Assembly: GCF_000014045.1 (NCBI RefSeq) | Contig: NC_008209.1 | Coordinates: 3,123,001-3,187,000 of the forward strand | Reading direction: 5' to 3' | From: Roseobacter denitrificans OCh 114 | Lineage (GTDB): Bacteria; Pseudomonadota; Alphaproteobacteria; Rhodobacterales; Rhodobacteraceae | Length of the DNA: 64,000 nt | Shown here: positions 47,007-56,219 of the stretch, one piece after another | Layout: each line of letters begins with the position of its first letter | Numbering within the stretch: the first letter of the stretch is position 1 | Notes under the pieces: generated by a model | Told to the model about the DNA's origin: nothing | Database searches by the model: none | What the model saw: the letters and a program-made list of their open reading frames with translations, nothing else | Translations under genes and position numbers: made by a program

Positions 47007-48302
47007 ATGCGCCCCCCTTTGCTCTACCATCTCTATGTCGGTGCAACGGCGCTGCTCGTCCCGTTCTTTGCCTGGATTGAAACCCGGAAATTGCGCGCCG
47101 CAGGCGTATCAATCCTGCGCGCGCATGAAAAACTGGGCCATGCCACGGCCACCCGCGCAGGCGCCGGCCCGCTGATCTGGTTCCATGCAGCCTCGGTTGG
47201 CGAAAGCATGTCGGTCCTGTCACTGATCGGTGAAATGGGGCGGCAGATGCCGCGCGCCCATTTTCTGATCACCTCTGGCACGGCCACATCGGCCAAGATG
47301 GTGGCAAACCACCTGCCCCCGCGCACGGTGCACCAGTTTGCCCCCCTTGATGCGCCCGGTCCGGTGCGTCGGTTCATCCGGCACTGGCGTCCGGAGTGTG
47401 TGGTTTTCGTGGAAAGCGAGCTGTGGCCTCAAATGCTGCGCCTGACGCGGGACAGCGGCGCAAAGATGATCCTTGTGAACGCCCGCCTGAGTGCGACCTC
47501 GCAAAAGGCATGGCAGCGGCGGCCCAAAACGGCGGCCTTCGTGCTGGGCACGTTCGATCTGATCCTGACCCAGAACGACGAGATGGCGCAGGCGATGGTG
47601 GATATGCACGCCCCTGCCGATCGGGTGGCGCGTGGCATCAACCTCAAATCACTGGCGGCCCCCTTGCAGCAAAACCCTGAAACGCTTGCAAAAATTCGCA
47701 CCAGCCTGAAAGGCAGGCGTGTGTGGGTCGCGGCCTCAACCCACAAGGGCGAAGAGGAAATCGTGTTGCGCGCGCATGTCCGGCTTTTGGCAGATAATCC
47801 GGATCTTCTGTTGCTCCTGGCACCGCGCCACCCCGAGCGCAGCAAGGAGGTCGTGCAATTGATCGAGGAAGAGGGGTTGAGTTTCCGTGTGCGCTCGCAG
47901 GATGAGTTACCGGGCAACCGCAACGTCTATCTTGCCGATACTTTGGGCGAGTTGGGCAATTGGTATGCTCTGTCCAACGCCATTTTCCTTGGTGGGTCGC
48001 TGAAACCTATTGGCGGGCATAACCCGTTTGAGGTCACGCTGAGCGGGTCGGGTGTCATCTCCGGTCCGGAGGTTTTCAATTTCAGCGAAACATATGCCGA
48101 GATGACCCAAGCCGGTGTCGTGCAATTCGTCAAGGATGATGCGGAACTGGCCCAAGCGGTTGACAAGATGCTCAACGACACCGCGGTGATGGAAGCGACG
48201 GGCCGGGCCGCGCGCGATTATGTGCGCGGCAAGTCATCCCAGACCAGCACGATTGCCACGCGGCTGATCCGTGCGCTGGATTTGCAAGGTGAGGTCCGCT
48301 GA
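47007..48302 (+). CDS. waaA: 3-deoxy-D-manno-octulosonic acid (Kdo) transferase
   Basis: A 431-residue GT-B enzyme that adds Kdo to lipid A at the inner membrane. It has an N-terminal hydrophobic anchor (YHLYVGATALLVPFFAW), the Kdo-transferase motif IWFHAASVGESMSVL, VVFVESELWPQML, and in the C-terminal donor-binding half LAPRHPERSKEV and FLGGSLKPIGGHNPFEVTL. Its stop overlaps the next gene by one base (TGATG), so the two are coupled. Confidence 0.95.
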   Translation: MRPPLLYHLYVGATALLVPFFAWIETRKLRAAGVSILRAHEKLGHATATRAGAGPLIWFHAASVGESMSVLSLIGEMGRQMPRAHFLITSGTATSAKMVANHLPPRTVHQFAPLDAPGPVRRFIRHWRPECVVFVESELWPQMLRLTRDSGAKMILVNARLSATSQKAWQRRPKTAAFVLGTFDLILTQNDEMAQAMVDMHAPADRVARGINLKSLAAPLQQNPETLAKIRTSLKGRRVWVAASTHKGEEEIVLRAHVRLLADNPDLLLLLAPRHPERSKEVVQLIEEEGLSFRVRSQDELPGNRNVYLADTLGELGNWYALSNAIFLGGSLKPIGGHNPFEVTLSGSGVISGPEVFNFSETYAEMTQAGVVQFVKDDAELAQAVDKMLNDTAVMEATGRAARDYVRGKSSQTSTIATRLIRALDLQGEVR

Positions 48303-49372
48303 TGTCCCCTGCCCAGATCCCCGCCCTTCGAGAGATCGAGGTGATTGCGCCCAATTTCAAACGGCGGCATTCCGGCGTCACATCGACCGTCATCCGTCTT
48401 GTGCCGTTGCAGGCGCGCGACATCGCGATTGTGGCTTCGGGCCCTGACCTGCCCGGCGAAGTGCCCAACCTGCCCCCCCGTGGATTGCTGCGCCTGCCCC
48501 GCTCCGGCCCCTCTGGCGCGCGCGTCTGGCATGCCCGGCGCAATGTGGAAATGGTCGCCGGGCTGGCGCTGAAATATCTTGCGGGGAAACGGTTGAAACT
48601 GCTTTTCACCTCCGCCGCGCAGCGCCGGCATACGGGCTTTACCCGCTGGCTCATTCGCCAGATGGATGCGGTCATCGCCACATCCGCGAAATCGGCGGGC
48701 TACTTGGAACGCGACGCAACTGTCATACACCACGGTATCGACACCGTGCTTTTCAGCCCTGTCGAGAACCGGGAGGCTCTGCGCGCCACACTTGATTTGC
48801 CAGTGGATGGCCCTTTGGTCGGCTGTTTCGGGCGCATTCGCCATCAGAAAGGCAACGATCTTTTTATCAAAGCGATGATCAGCATCTTTTCTGAGGTGCC
48901 CCACGGCAGGGCGCTGATGATGGGTCGCGCGACCGAAGAGCATAAAACCTATCTGCAGGAGCTCAAGGATGAGGTCGCAGCCGCCGGGTTGTCAGACCGC
49001 ATCCTGTTTCGCGATGAGGTGCCAATCGACCAACTGTCGCTGCATTTTCAGGCGCTTGACTTATACATTGCACCGCAGCGTTGGGAGGGCTTTGGCCTGA
49101 CACCGCTGGAGGCCATGGCGTGCGGCGCGCCCGTGGTCGCCACACGCGTCGGCGCGTTTGAAGAGCTGATCGAGGACGGCGTGACCGGTAATCTGGTCGA
49201 GGTTGATGATGTTGACGCGATCACAGCCAACTTGCGGCGACTGCTGGTCGATGAAGAGATGCGCGCCAGTTTTGCCACGGCCGCACGTGAAAACGTGGTC
49301 AAGAATTTTTCAATCGAGAAGGAAGCCGCGTCCATTCTCCACATCTACCATGGTCTGCTCGGGCGCGCTTGA
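48302..49372 (+). CDS. Family 4 glycosyltransferase, probable LPS core transferase
   Basis: A 356-residue GT-B enzyme. The donor-binding half contains VGCFGRIRHQKGNDLFI and APQRWEGFGLTPLEAMACG with the E-x7-E-like motif, ending VGAFEELIEDGVTG. Coupling to waaA implies a role in inner LPS core; relatives such as rhizobial LpcC add mannose to Kdo, which is a reasonable guess. The ATG at 48302 lies on the last base of the waaA stop. Confidence 0.88.
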   Translation: MSPAQIPALREIEVIAPNFKRRHSGVTSTVIRLVPLQARDIAIVASGPDLPGEVPNLPPRGLLRLPRSGPSGARVWHARRNVEMVAGLALKYLAGKRLKLLFTSAAQRRHTGFTRWLIRQMDAVIATSAKSAGYLERDATVIHHGIDTVLFSPVENREALRATLDLPVDGPLVGCFGRIRHQKGNDLFIKAMISIFSEVPHGRALMMGRATEEHKTYLQELKDEVAAAGLSDRILFRDEVPIDQLSLHFQALDLYIAPQRWEGFGLTPLEAMACGAPVVATRVGAFEELIEDGVTGNLVEVDDVDAITANLRRLLVDEEMRASFATAARENVVKNFSIEKEAASILHIYHGLLGRA

Positions 49373-49468
49373 CGCAAGGCAGTTGGCCCTTGCACCTGAC
49401 GACATACCGTCATGAATTCTTGGAATCCGGGGCAGCGGTGTGGACGGGTCAGGATTTCACATGACGCT

Positions 49469-50632
49469 TCAGGCCGCCGGCATGCGTTGTTCCACGATTT
49501 CGGCCCACCAGCTACACCCGGCGGGAATGGCGTCGTCGTCGAAATTATATTCGGGATGATGGAGCCGCGCGCTCGCGCCATTGCCCATCAGAATATAGGC
49601 ACCGGGACGCTCTTCAAGCATGAAGGCGAAATCCTCGCCCCCCATGACCAATTCCGCATCCGCACAATCGCCCGCAACTTTCTTGGCCACCTCGGCTGCA
49701 AACTCGGTCTGCGCCGGATGGTTCACCGTCACGGGATAGTTGCGCATATAGTTGATCCGGCCCTTTGCGCCAAAATTCTCTGCTGTCCCTTCGACGATTT
49801 TTGTCAGCCGCTCTTCGACCACGTCTCGCATCGCGGTGCTCATGGTGCGCGCTGTGCCTTTCAGCGTAACCGTCTGCGGGATCACGTTATAGGCATGCGA
49901 TGAAGTCTCAAACGAGGTGATCGACATGACCACCTGCTCAATGGGGTCCGCGTTTCGGCTTGCGATGGATTGGGCCGCCACAACGATGTGACTGGCGACC
50001 AACGTGGGGTCAATCGTCTGATGCGGGAAGGCTGCATGCCCGCCTTTGCCCTCGATCTCAATTTCGAAAATATCGGTGGCTGCGAAAAACGCACCCTGAC
50101 GGATCGCAAACTTGCCTGTCTCGAGACCGGGCCAGTTGTGCATGCCATAGACTTCCTGAATACCGAAGCGGTCCATCAACCCGTCTTCGCACATCTCGCG
50201 CCCACCACCGCCCCCCTCTTCGGCGGGCTGAAAAATCACAATGGCCGTCCCATCAAAATTGCGCGTTTCGCACAGATATTTCGCCGCCCCCAGCAGCATC
50301 GCCGTATGCCCGTCGTGACCACAGGCGTGCATCTTGCCGGGCACAGTTGAGGCATAATCCACGCCGGTCTCTTCGGGAATGGGCAAGGCATCCATATCCG
50401 CACGCAACCCGACCACATGGCCCGAGCTGTCAGTGCGGCCCTTTATCACGCCAACCACACCCGTGCGCCCGATCCCGGTCACCACCTCATCGCACCCAAA
50501 GGCCGCAAGTCTCTCCGCCACCAGCGCTGCCGTGCGGTGCGTATCAAACTGCAGTTCGGGATGTGCGTGCAGATCCTGACGCCACGCAGCGATTTCAGAC
50601 TGAAGCTCGGAAAATCGGTTCTTGATGGGCAT
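49469..50632 (-). CDS. M20-family amidohydrolase (hippurate hydrolase-like)
   Basis: A 387-residue metallopeptidase-fold enzyme of the HipO/AbgB subgroup. Active-site pieces are GLRADMDALPIPEETG, KMHACGHDGHTAMLLGAA (metal Cys/His), and QPAEEGGGGGREM. Members hydrolyse N-acyl amino acids or indole conjugates; the natural substrate is not known here. Start at MPIKNRFSELQ (50632) follows AGGAGAG; a longer frame reaches 50839 without support. The neighbouring argE is also M20. Confidence 0.9.
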   Translation of the reverse strand: MPIKNRFSELQSEIAAWRQDLHAHPELQFDTHRTAALVAERLAAFGCDEVVTGIGRTGVVGVIKGRTDSSGHVVGLRADMDALPIPEETGVDYASTVPGKMHACGHDGHTAMLLGAAKYLCETRNFDGTAIVIFQPAEEGGGGGREMCEDGLMDRFGIQEVYGMHNWPGLETGKFAIRQGAFFAATDIFEIEIEGKGGHAAFPHQTIDPTLVASHIVVAAQSIASRNADPIEQVVMSITSFETSSHAYNVIPQTVTLKGTARTMSTAMRDVVEERLTKIVEGTAENFGAKGRINYMRNYPVTVNHPAQTEFAAEVAKKVAGDCADAELVMGGEDFAFMLEERPGAYILMGNGASARLHHPEYNFDDDAIPAGCSWWAEIVEQRMPAA

Positions 50633-50987
50633 CAGAGGTCTCTCCTGAAGGGCGATATGGATCAGGGTTTGCCAGTTATGACCGCGCGGAGCAAGCGCCT
50701 CGCGCAAATCGGCGTCGGCATTGGTTTCAGCGGCCAGCCGATGCCGGGATTGATCGGGCTCTGACATGGTGCGCACCTCGCCCGGGGTGGCGGCTCGCCT
50801 GGCCCGCATGGTGTTGGTTGTAACAGGGCAATGGCGCACTGCTTTGCCCTGTTTTCAGCAGCATCGCCCGTTGTCCATCATCTGCCACAAAACGTGCCGT
50901 GGCACCACCCAGGTCACAAAACGCGTCCCGTGCCAGCCTGTGCCTCGCTGCACATACCCCGTTCAAGAAAAGATGCGACGCACGCCC
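50633..50987. other. Gap between the two M20 genes
   Basis: 355 bases. Several frames are open on both strands (for example minus 50966-50727) but none has a good ribosome site, a recognisable domain or normal codon bias, so I leave it as non-coding. A promoter for the amidohydrolase gene presumably lies here. Confidence 0.35.
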
Positions 50988-52151
50988 TTATCTGCAAAGC
51001 CGCGCGATCAGGCGCTGCATAAAACCATGACCGGCGTCGAATTGTGCCTTGGTGATGAATTCGTTGGGCTGATGGGCTTGCGCAATATCCCCCGGCCCGC
51101 AGATGATCGCTGAATATCCGGCCTCCTGAAACTGTCCGGCTTCGGTGCCATAGCTCACCACATGGCTTGCGTTGTCACCGGTCAGACTGCGCACCAGTGT
51201 TTCCGCCTCGCCATTTTCCTCCGGGGCGAGGGCGGGCACATTGAACCTTTCGCTGATCTCGATGAATGTGTCAGGGACGATGGCTTGCATCTGCCGTTCC
51301 ACATCCGCGACAACATCGCGGTAGCGCGCCTCCCATTCGGCCTTGGATTCTCCGGGCACGACCCTGAAATCCATCGCAAAATTGCAATCCTTGGCCGTGA
51401 TGTTATGCGCCGTTCCGCCACTGATCTGCCCCACATGAAGCGTGGTGTAAGGTGGGTCGAAGGCTTGCGCCAGAACGCCGGGCACCGCATCGCGATTTGC
51501 GGCGTTCGTGGCATTCGCCCATTCGATCAGCTTGGCCCCGAACATGATGGCATTCACGCCCCGGTCCATCAGAGAGCTGTGCACTTCAAAGCCCCGGATA
51601 TGCGTATCAAAGCCGCTGCCCCCCTTGTGACCCGACACCGCCTGCATCATCGACGGCTCGCCCACGATGACGGCAGCGCCCTTTGGCAGGACGGGTTGCA
51701 TCGCGTCGATCATTGGGGGCGCACCGGTGCAGCCGACCTCTTCATCAAAGCTCAGCGCGATTTGCAGCGGTCGTTTAACGCCGGCATACTGCGCTTCGAC
51801 GAGGGCCCAGATGGCCAGCGCGTCAAACCCCTTCATGTCGCAAGTACCCCGGCCAAAATACTTGCCGTCTTTTTCCACCACCTCGAACGGGTCGCTATCC
51901 CAGGGCTGGCCATCCACCGGCACGACATCCGTGTGCCCCGACAACACAATTGCGCCTTCCTGCCAGGGTCCGACATGCGCAAACAACGCGTGCTTGGGCT
52001 GTTCGGGGTCAATGTAACGGTGGCTTTCGATGTTGTGGCTCGCCAGATACCCGGCAACCCAGTCGATCAACGGAATATTCGTGTCTCTGCTCACCGTGGG
52101 AAAAGCGACGAGCCGCTGCATCAGTTCGAGCGGCGAAAGGCGGTCGGTCAT
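50988..52151 (-). CDS. argE: Acetylornithine deacetylase
   Basis: A 387-residue M20 zinc enzyme of arginine synthesis, cleaving N-acetylornithine. Metal and catalytic motifs: VLSGHTDVVPVDGQPW, GRGTCDMKGFDALA and SFDEEVGCTGAPPMI, then GTEAGQFQEAGYSAIICGPG. The close match to ArgE-type sequences and length support the assignment, although related deacylases share the motifs. It is 102 bases from the ABC ATPase gene downstream of the transporter cluster. Confidence 0.92.
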   Translation of the reverse strand: MTDRLSPLELMQRLVAFPTVSRDTNIPLIDWVAGYLASHNIESHRYIDPEQPKHALFAHVGPWQEGAIVLSGHTDVVPVDGQPWDSDPFEVVEKDGKYFGRGTCDMKGFDALAIWALVEAQYAGVKRPLQIALSFDEEVGCTGAPPMIDAMQPVLPKGAAVIVGEPSMMQAVSGHKGGSGFDTHIRGFEVHSSLMDRGVNAIMFGAKLIEWANATNAANRDAVPGVLAQAFDPPYTTLHVGQISGGTAHNITAKDCNFAMDFRVVPGESKAEWEARYRDVVADVERQMQAIVPDTFIEISERFNVPALAPEENGEAETLVRSLTGDNASHVVSYGTEAGQFQEAGYSAIICGPGDIAQAHQPNEFITKAQFDAGHGFMQRLIARLCR

Positions 52152-52253
52152 CGTCCATATCCTCCATAAATCACAGCGACACGGCCCGCGATAAACGCGC
52201 CCACGGCCCGCGCCAACATTTGAATTCCAACAGCAGGCACCTTCGGGGCGGGC

Positions 52254-53279
52254 CTAATAGCCACTGTCCGTTTCCAGAATCCTGTGGCCCGGCGCGACCT
52301 CGCGATAGACAGAGGGTTCAGGCTCATATCCCACCGGATGAATAGGCGAGGGAATGGGCTTGAAATTCAGATCTTTTTCGTCTTTGCGCTGACGCGGGTC
52401 CGCAATCGGCACAGCTTTCATCAGGGCCTGCGTGTAGGGGTGTTGTGGGTTTTCAAAGACGCTGGCGCGCGGCCCGAGTTCTACGATCCGACCCAGATAC
52501 ATGACGCCGACATGATGGCTGACACGCTCGACGACGGCCATGTCGTGGCTGATGAACAGGAATGAAATGCCCAATTCGGATTGCAGTTCCATCATCAGGT
52601 TCAGCACCTGCGCCTGCACCGACACATCCAGTGCGGAAACCGCCTCATCCGCGATGATCAGCTTGGGGTTCAGAGCCAGAGCCCGCGCAATCGCCACGCG
52701 CTGACGCTGCCCGCCTGACAACTCATGCGGAAAACGGCGCATGAAACTGCGCGGCAGTTCCACCCGGTCAAACAGCATCGCAACCCGGTCCGCGACCGCC
52801 TGCCCCTTGAGCGTGCCGTAATTGCGGATCGGCTCCGCGACCTGATCGGCCAGTTGCATTTGCGGGTTCAGCGAGGCGAAAGGGTCCTGAAAGATCATCT
52901 GCATGTCAAGCCGCGCCGCGCGCAAGCCTTTGGCATCCAATGCCATGATGTCCTTGTCGCCCAGCCGGACCTCCCCCGCCATCGGATCAACCAGCCGCAG
53001 GATCGAGCGGCCAGCGGTCGATTTTCCACAGCCGGATTCCCCCACAAGGCTCAGCGTCTGGCCCTTGTTGATGGTGAAGGACAAGTCCTCAACCGCATGA
53101 ACATTTGCCACCGTCCGGCGGAAAAACCCGCCTTTGACCGGAAAGCGGGTGATCAGGTTCTTGACGCTCAACAACACCTCATCCCTACCCGGGATCGGGT
53201 TGATCGCGCGGCCTTCACGCCCGAGCAGCTTCATCGGTTCGGGAAACCGTTTGCCCGTCATTTCCCCCAATTTGGGCAC
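52254..53279 (-). CDS. Peptide ABC transporter ATPase, second half of a frameshifted double NBD
   Basis: A 341-residue open frame beginning at an internal GTG (VPKLGEMTGKRF). It holds the second nucleotide-binding domain: Walker A GESGCGKST, Q-loop MIFQDPFASLNPQM, signature LSGGQRQRVAIARAL, Walker B LIIADEAVSALDV (Glu-Ala in place of Glu-Pro), and a C-terminal oligopeptide-type tail with NPQHPYTQALM. It corresponds to DppF/OppF. Joining it to the upstream frame by removing one base gives a continuous 614-residue GsiA-like ATPase, so this is probably not an independent gene. Confidence 0.85.
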   Translation of the reverse strand: MPKLGEMTGKRFPEPMKLLGREGRAINPIPGRDEVLLSVKNLITRFPVKGGFFRRTVANVHAVEDLSFTINKGQTLSLVGESGCGKSTAGRSILRLVDPMAGEVRLGDKDIMALDAKGLRAARLDMQMIFQDPFASLNPQMQLADQVAEPIRNYGTLKGQAVADRVAMLFDRVELPRSFMRRFPHELSGGQRQRVAIARALALNPKLIIADEAVSALDVSVQAQVLNLMMELQSELGISFLFISHDMAVVERVSHHVGVMYLGRIVELGPRASVFENPQHPYTQALMKAVPIADPRQRKDEKDLNFKPIPSPIHPVGYEPEPSVYREVAPGHRILETDSGY

Positions 53280-53319
53280 GGCAGCCAGCAGTGCCTTGGT
53301 GTAGGGGTGTTGCGGGTTT

Positions 53320-54099
53320 TCAAAGATGGTTTCGACCGGGCCCTCCCTCGACCTTGTTGCCGCGAAACATCACAACCACACGGTCCGCCATCTGCGCCAC
53401 GACGGCCATGTCATGGGTGATAAACATCACCGCCGTGCCCGTTTCGCGCTTGAGACGGTCCATCAGGGCCAGAATTTCCGCCTGAATGGTGACGTCGAGC
53501 GCTGTCGTGGGTTCATCCGCGATCAAAAGCCGGGGCTTGCAGGCCAGCGCCATGGCGATCACTACCCGTTGGCGCATGCCCCCCGACAACTCATGTGGAT
53601 ATTGCGTCAGCCGCCGTTCAGGTTCCGGTATCCGAACCTCGCGCAGCAGTTCCAGCGCGCGTGCCTCGGCCTCGCTCCGGTTGAGCTTTTTGTGCAAGCG
53701 CAATCCTTCGGTCAACTGCCGACCCACCGTAAAGACCGGGTTGAGCGCCGTCATCGGTTCCTGAAAGATCATGCCGATCTCATTGCCGCGAATGCTGCGC
53801 ATCACCTCGGGATCGGTATTGGCGAGGTCGATATCTGCCGCTTCCGCCCGGTCAAACAGCAGTTGACCGCCGGTGATCGCACCGCCACCGAATTCCACCA
53901 GCCGCATCAGCGACAGGGACGACACGGATTTGCCGGACCCGCTTTCCCCGACCACGCAGACGGTCTCACCGGGGTTGATGTCAAATGACACGTTTTCAAC
54001 CCCCAGCACGGGGCCATCCTTGGTCTGAAACTCCACCCTCAGCCCCTTGATCTGCGCGATCGGATGGATGTCCTGGCCCTGCATTTCGTGATCTAGCAT
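53320..54099 (-). CDS. Peptide ABC transporter ATPase, first half of a frameshifted double NBD
   Basis: A 259-residue frame with the DppD/OppD-like domain: Walker [11 protein letters not shown]-loop [14 protein letters not shown], signature [15 protein letters not shown], Walker [14 protein letters not shown]. The domain breaks off at [11 protein letters not shown] and ends in an unrelated GGPGRNHL. In the next frame the expected ending ([20 protein letters not shown]) follows at once, showing a +1 shift in the CCC at 53345-53347. The start is the ATG at 54099 (GAGG 5 bases upstream). Divergent from the binding-protein gene. Confidence 0.86.
   Translation of the reverse strand: MLDHEMQGQDIHPIAQIKGLRVEFQTKDGPVLGVENVSFDINPGETVCVVGESGSGKSVSSLSLMRLVEFGGGAITGGQLLFDRAEAADIDLANTDPEVMRSIRGNEIGMIFQEPMTALNPVFTVGRQLTEGLRLHKKLNRSEAEARALELLREVRIPEPERRLTQYPHELSGGMRQRVVIAMALACKPRLLIADEPTTALDVTIQAEILALMDRLKRETGTAVMFITHDMAVVAQMADRVVVMFRGNKVEGGPGRNHL
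53341..53347 (-). other. Frameshift site in the ABC ATPase gene
   Basis: The plus strand reads CCCTCCCTCGAC; one C fewer in the second run would keep the frame. Without it the span 52254-54099 is exactly 615 codons, the usual size of a two-domain GsiA-type ATPase. Either a true mutation or a base-call error. Confidence 0.8.
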
Positions 54100-54367
54100 A
54101 TGCGCCTCAGCTCCTTGTTTGACGACGCTAAGGCCAAGAACGCACAACTGTCAAACTTAAGGCGGCTGTTTCGACTGTTTGCGGTATCACAACCCTTGCA
54201 TTTTCTCAGAAACATGCTGTGATACTCCTAAGCGCACAGTGGAGCGCGTTTTAATAAGGCAGGCGGTTGCGCGCCAGCCCAAATCGCCCCCACCCGGTCG
54301 CTCAACAAAAAGGCGTCTTGAACGCATGGGAACAACCGGCATTTCGGTGTCCAATTGGGAGAATATT

Positions 54368-56098
54368 ATGAAACTGAAAACATTACTGATGGGCGCAGTC
54401 GCGACCGCCAGCTTTGCCCCCGCCGTCCTTGCCGACGGGCATGAGGGCGAACGCGGACGCGACGGGCAGCTCAATATCATTTACTGGCAAGCCCCCTCGA
54501 CGCTGAACCCGTTTTTATCCGGGGGCACCAAGGAAAACGAAGCGGCAAGCCTCGTGCTGGAATCCCTCGCCCGGTTCAATGAAATGGGCGAGATGGTCCC
54601 TTGGCTGGCCGAAGACATCCCGACGGTCAAAAACGGCGGCGTTGCAAAGGATCAGACCTCGATCACCTGGACATTGCGTGAGGGCCTTGTCTGGTCCGAT
54701 GGCACCGCTGTTACGGCTGATGACATCCTGTTCACTTATGAATATTGCACACACCCCGAAAGCGGTTGCGCATCGCTGAGTTACTTTGACGGCATCAGCG
54801 CGATTGAAGCTGTCGGTGAGCGTGGTGTCAAAATCAGTTTCGACACCCCCAAACCGTTCCCCTATACGGCCTTCGTAGGGGCAGAAGCCCCGATCCTGCA
54901 AAAAGCGCAATTTCAGGAGTGCCTTGGTGCGCGCGCCCCCGAATGCACCGAAGCCAATTTCGGCCCCATCGGGACCGGCCCTTTCGTGGTTGAGGAATTC
55001 CGCCCCAATGACGTGATTACCTATGTGGCCAATGAAAACTACCGCGATGCGAGCAAACCTGCCTTTGCCCGGGTCACGCTGAAAGGTGGCGGCGATGCGG
55101 CGGCGGCGGCGCGTTCGGTGCTGGAAACAGGCGAATTCGACTACGCCTGGAACCTGCAGCTTGCCCCCGATGTTCTGTCGCGCATGGAAGAAGCCGGCAG
55201 GGGCACCGTGATCACCGCCTACGGCACGTCGGTCGAGCGGCTGCACCTGAACCAGACCAATCCGGATCCATTGCTTGGCCCGGATCAACGCTCTGTCTTC
55301 ATGAACGGCGAAAACGCGCATCCCTTCCTTACGGATCCGGCGGTGGGTCAGGCGCTTTCCATGGCCATTGACCGCGCCTTGATTGATGAAATCGGATATG
55401 GCGCCGGCGGGCAGCCGACCTGCAACGTGCTCCCCGCCCCCGAACTTTACGCCTCAACTGCCAATGATGCCTGCCTCGTACAGGACATTGAGGGCGCAAA
55501 CGCCGTTCTCGATGCGGCAGGCTGGGTTGACACGAATGGCAATGGCGTGCGGGACAAGGACGGGGTCGAATTGTCCATCCTGTTCCAGACATCCACCAAC
55601 GCCGTGCGTCAGGACACGCAGGCCCTGATCAAGGATTGGTGGCGTCAGATCGGTGTCGAAACCGAATTGCGCAATATCGACGCATCGGTCTTCTTTGGGG
55701 GCGATCCCGGTTCCCCTGATACGTTCCAGAAATTCTATGCCGATGTGGAAATGTATACCAACAACTTTGCCGGGGTTGATCCCGAAGCCTATATGGGCAA
55801 CTGGGTCTGCGCCGATATCCCACGCCCGCAAACGCAGTGGCAGGGAAACAACATCCAACGGTTCTGCGACCCGGAATATGACGCTTTGGTGCAGCAGATG
55901 TCCACCACCACCGATCTCGCGGAACGCGGCGAACTGGCAAGGAAAATGAATGACATGCTCGTGCAAAGCTGGTCGATCATTCCGCTGATACACCGCGGCA
56001 GCCCCTCAGCACATGCCAACACCCTGGGCGGGATCAAGATGTCCGACTGGGACAGCGAACTGTGGAACATCGCGGATTGGTACCGCAAGGACGGCTGA
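54368..56098 (+). CDS. Peptide/dipeptide ABC transporter periplasmic binding protein (family 5)
   Basis: A 576-residue SBP_bac_5 protein. The signal peptide is MKLKTLLMGAVATASFAPAV with cleavage near VLA|DGHEG. The mature protein shows IIYWQAPSTLNPFLSGGTKE, LREGLVWSDGTAVTADDILF and GTGPFVVEEFRPNDVI, all typical of oligopeptide receptors. Start at 54368 has GGGAG upstream; the frame runs back to 54179. Two permease genes follow, and a divergent ATPase gene precedes it. Confidence 0.94.
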   Translation: MKLKTLLMGAVATASFAPAVLADGHEGERGRDGQLNIIYWQAPSTLNPFLSGGTKENEAASLVLESLARFNEMGEMVPWLAEDIPTVKNGGVAKDQTSITWTLREGLVWSDGTAVTADDILFTYEYCTHPESGCASLSYFDGISAIEAVGERGVKISFDTPKPFPYTAFVGAEAPILQKAQFQECLGARAPECTEANFGPIGTGPFVVEEFRPNDVITYVANENYRDASKPAFARVTLKGGGDAAAAARSVLETGEFDYAWNLQLAPDVLSRMEEAGRGTVITAYGTSVERLHLNQTNPDPLLGPDQRSVFMNGENAHPFLTDPAVGQALSMAIDRALIDEIGYGAGGQPTCNVLPAPELYASTANDACLVQDIEGANAVLDAAGWVDTNGNGVRDKDGVELSILFQTSTNAVRQDTQALIKDWWRQIGVETELRNIDASVFFGGDPGSPDTFQKFYADVEMYTNNFAGVDPEAYMGNWVCADIPRPQTQWQGNNIQRFCDPEYDALVQQMSTTTDLAERGELARKMNDMLVQSWSIIPLIHRGSPSAHANTLGGIKMSDWDSELWNIADWYRKDG

Positions 56099-56107
56099 AT
56101 GACACAT

Positions 56108-56140
56108 GTGCAGGGCATCCGCTTTCGGCCTGCCCTGCAC
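56108..56140 (+). other. Intercistronic stem-loop after the binding-protein gene
   Basis: A perfect 10-bp stem GTGCAGGGCA/TGCCCTGCAC with a 13-base loop, starting 10 bases past the stop codon. No T run follows. Such hairpins behind binding-protein genes often protect that part of the mRNA, so the receptor is made in excess over the permeases (known pattern; inference here). Confidence 0.6.
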
Positions 56141-56219
56141 CCTGAACACGACCGACCCGATTGCCAGAAGGCAAGACGGCCCGCACCAATAGCAAGAACG
56201 ACGCAATGAAAGCGCAGGC

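Noticed and set aside
50727..50966. 79-codon minus-strand ORF between the two M20 genes
   Set aside because: No ribosome site and unusual composition; competing frames overlap it on both strands.
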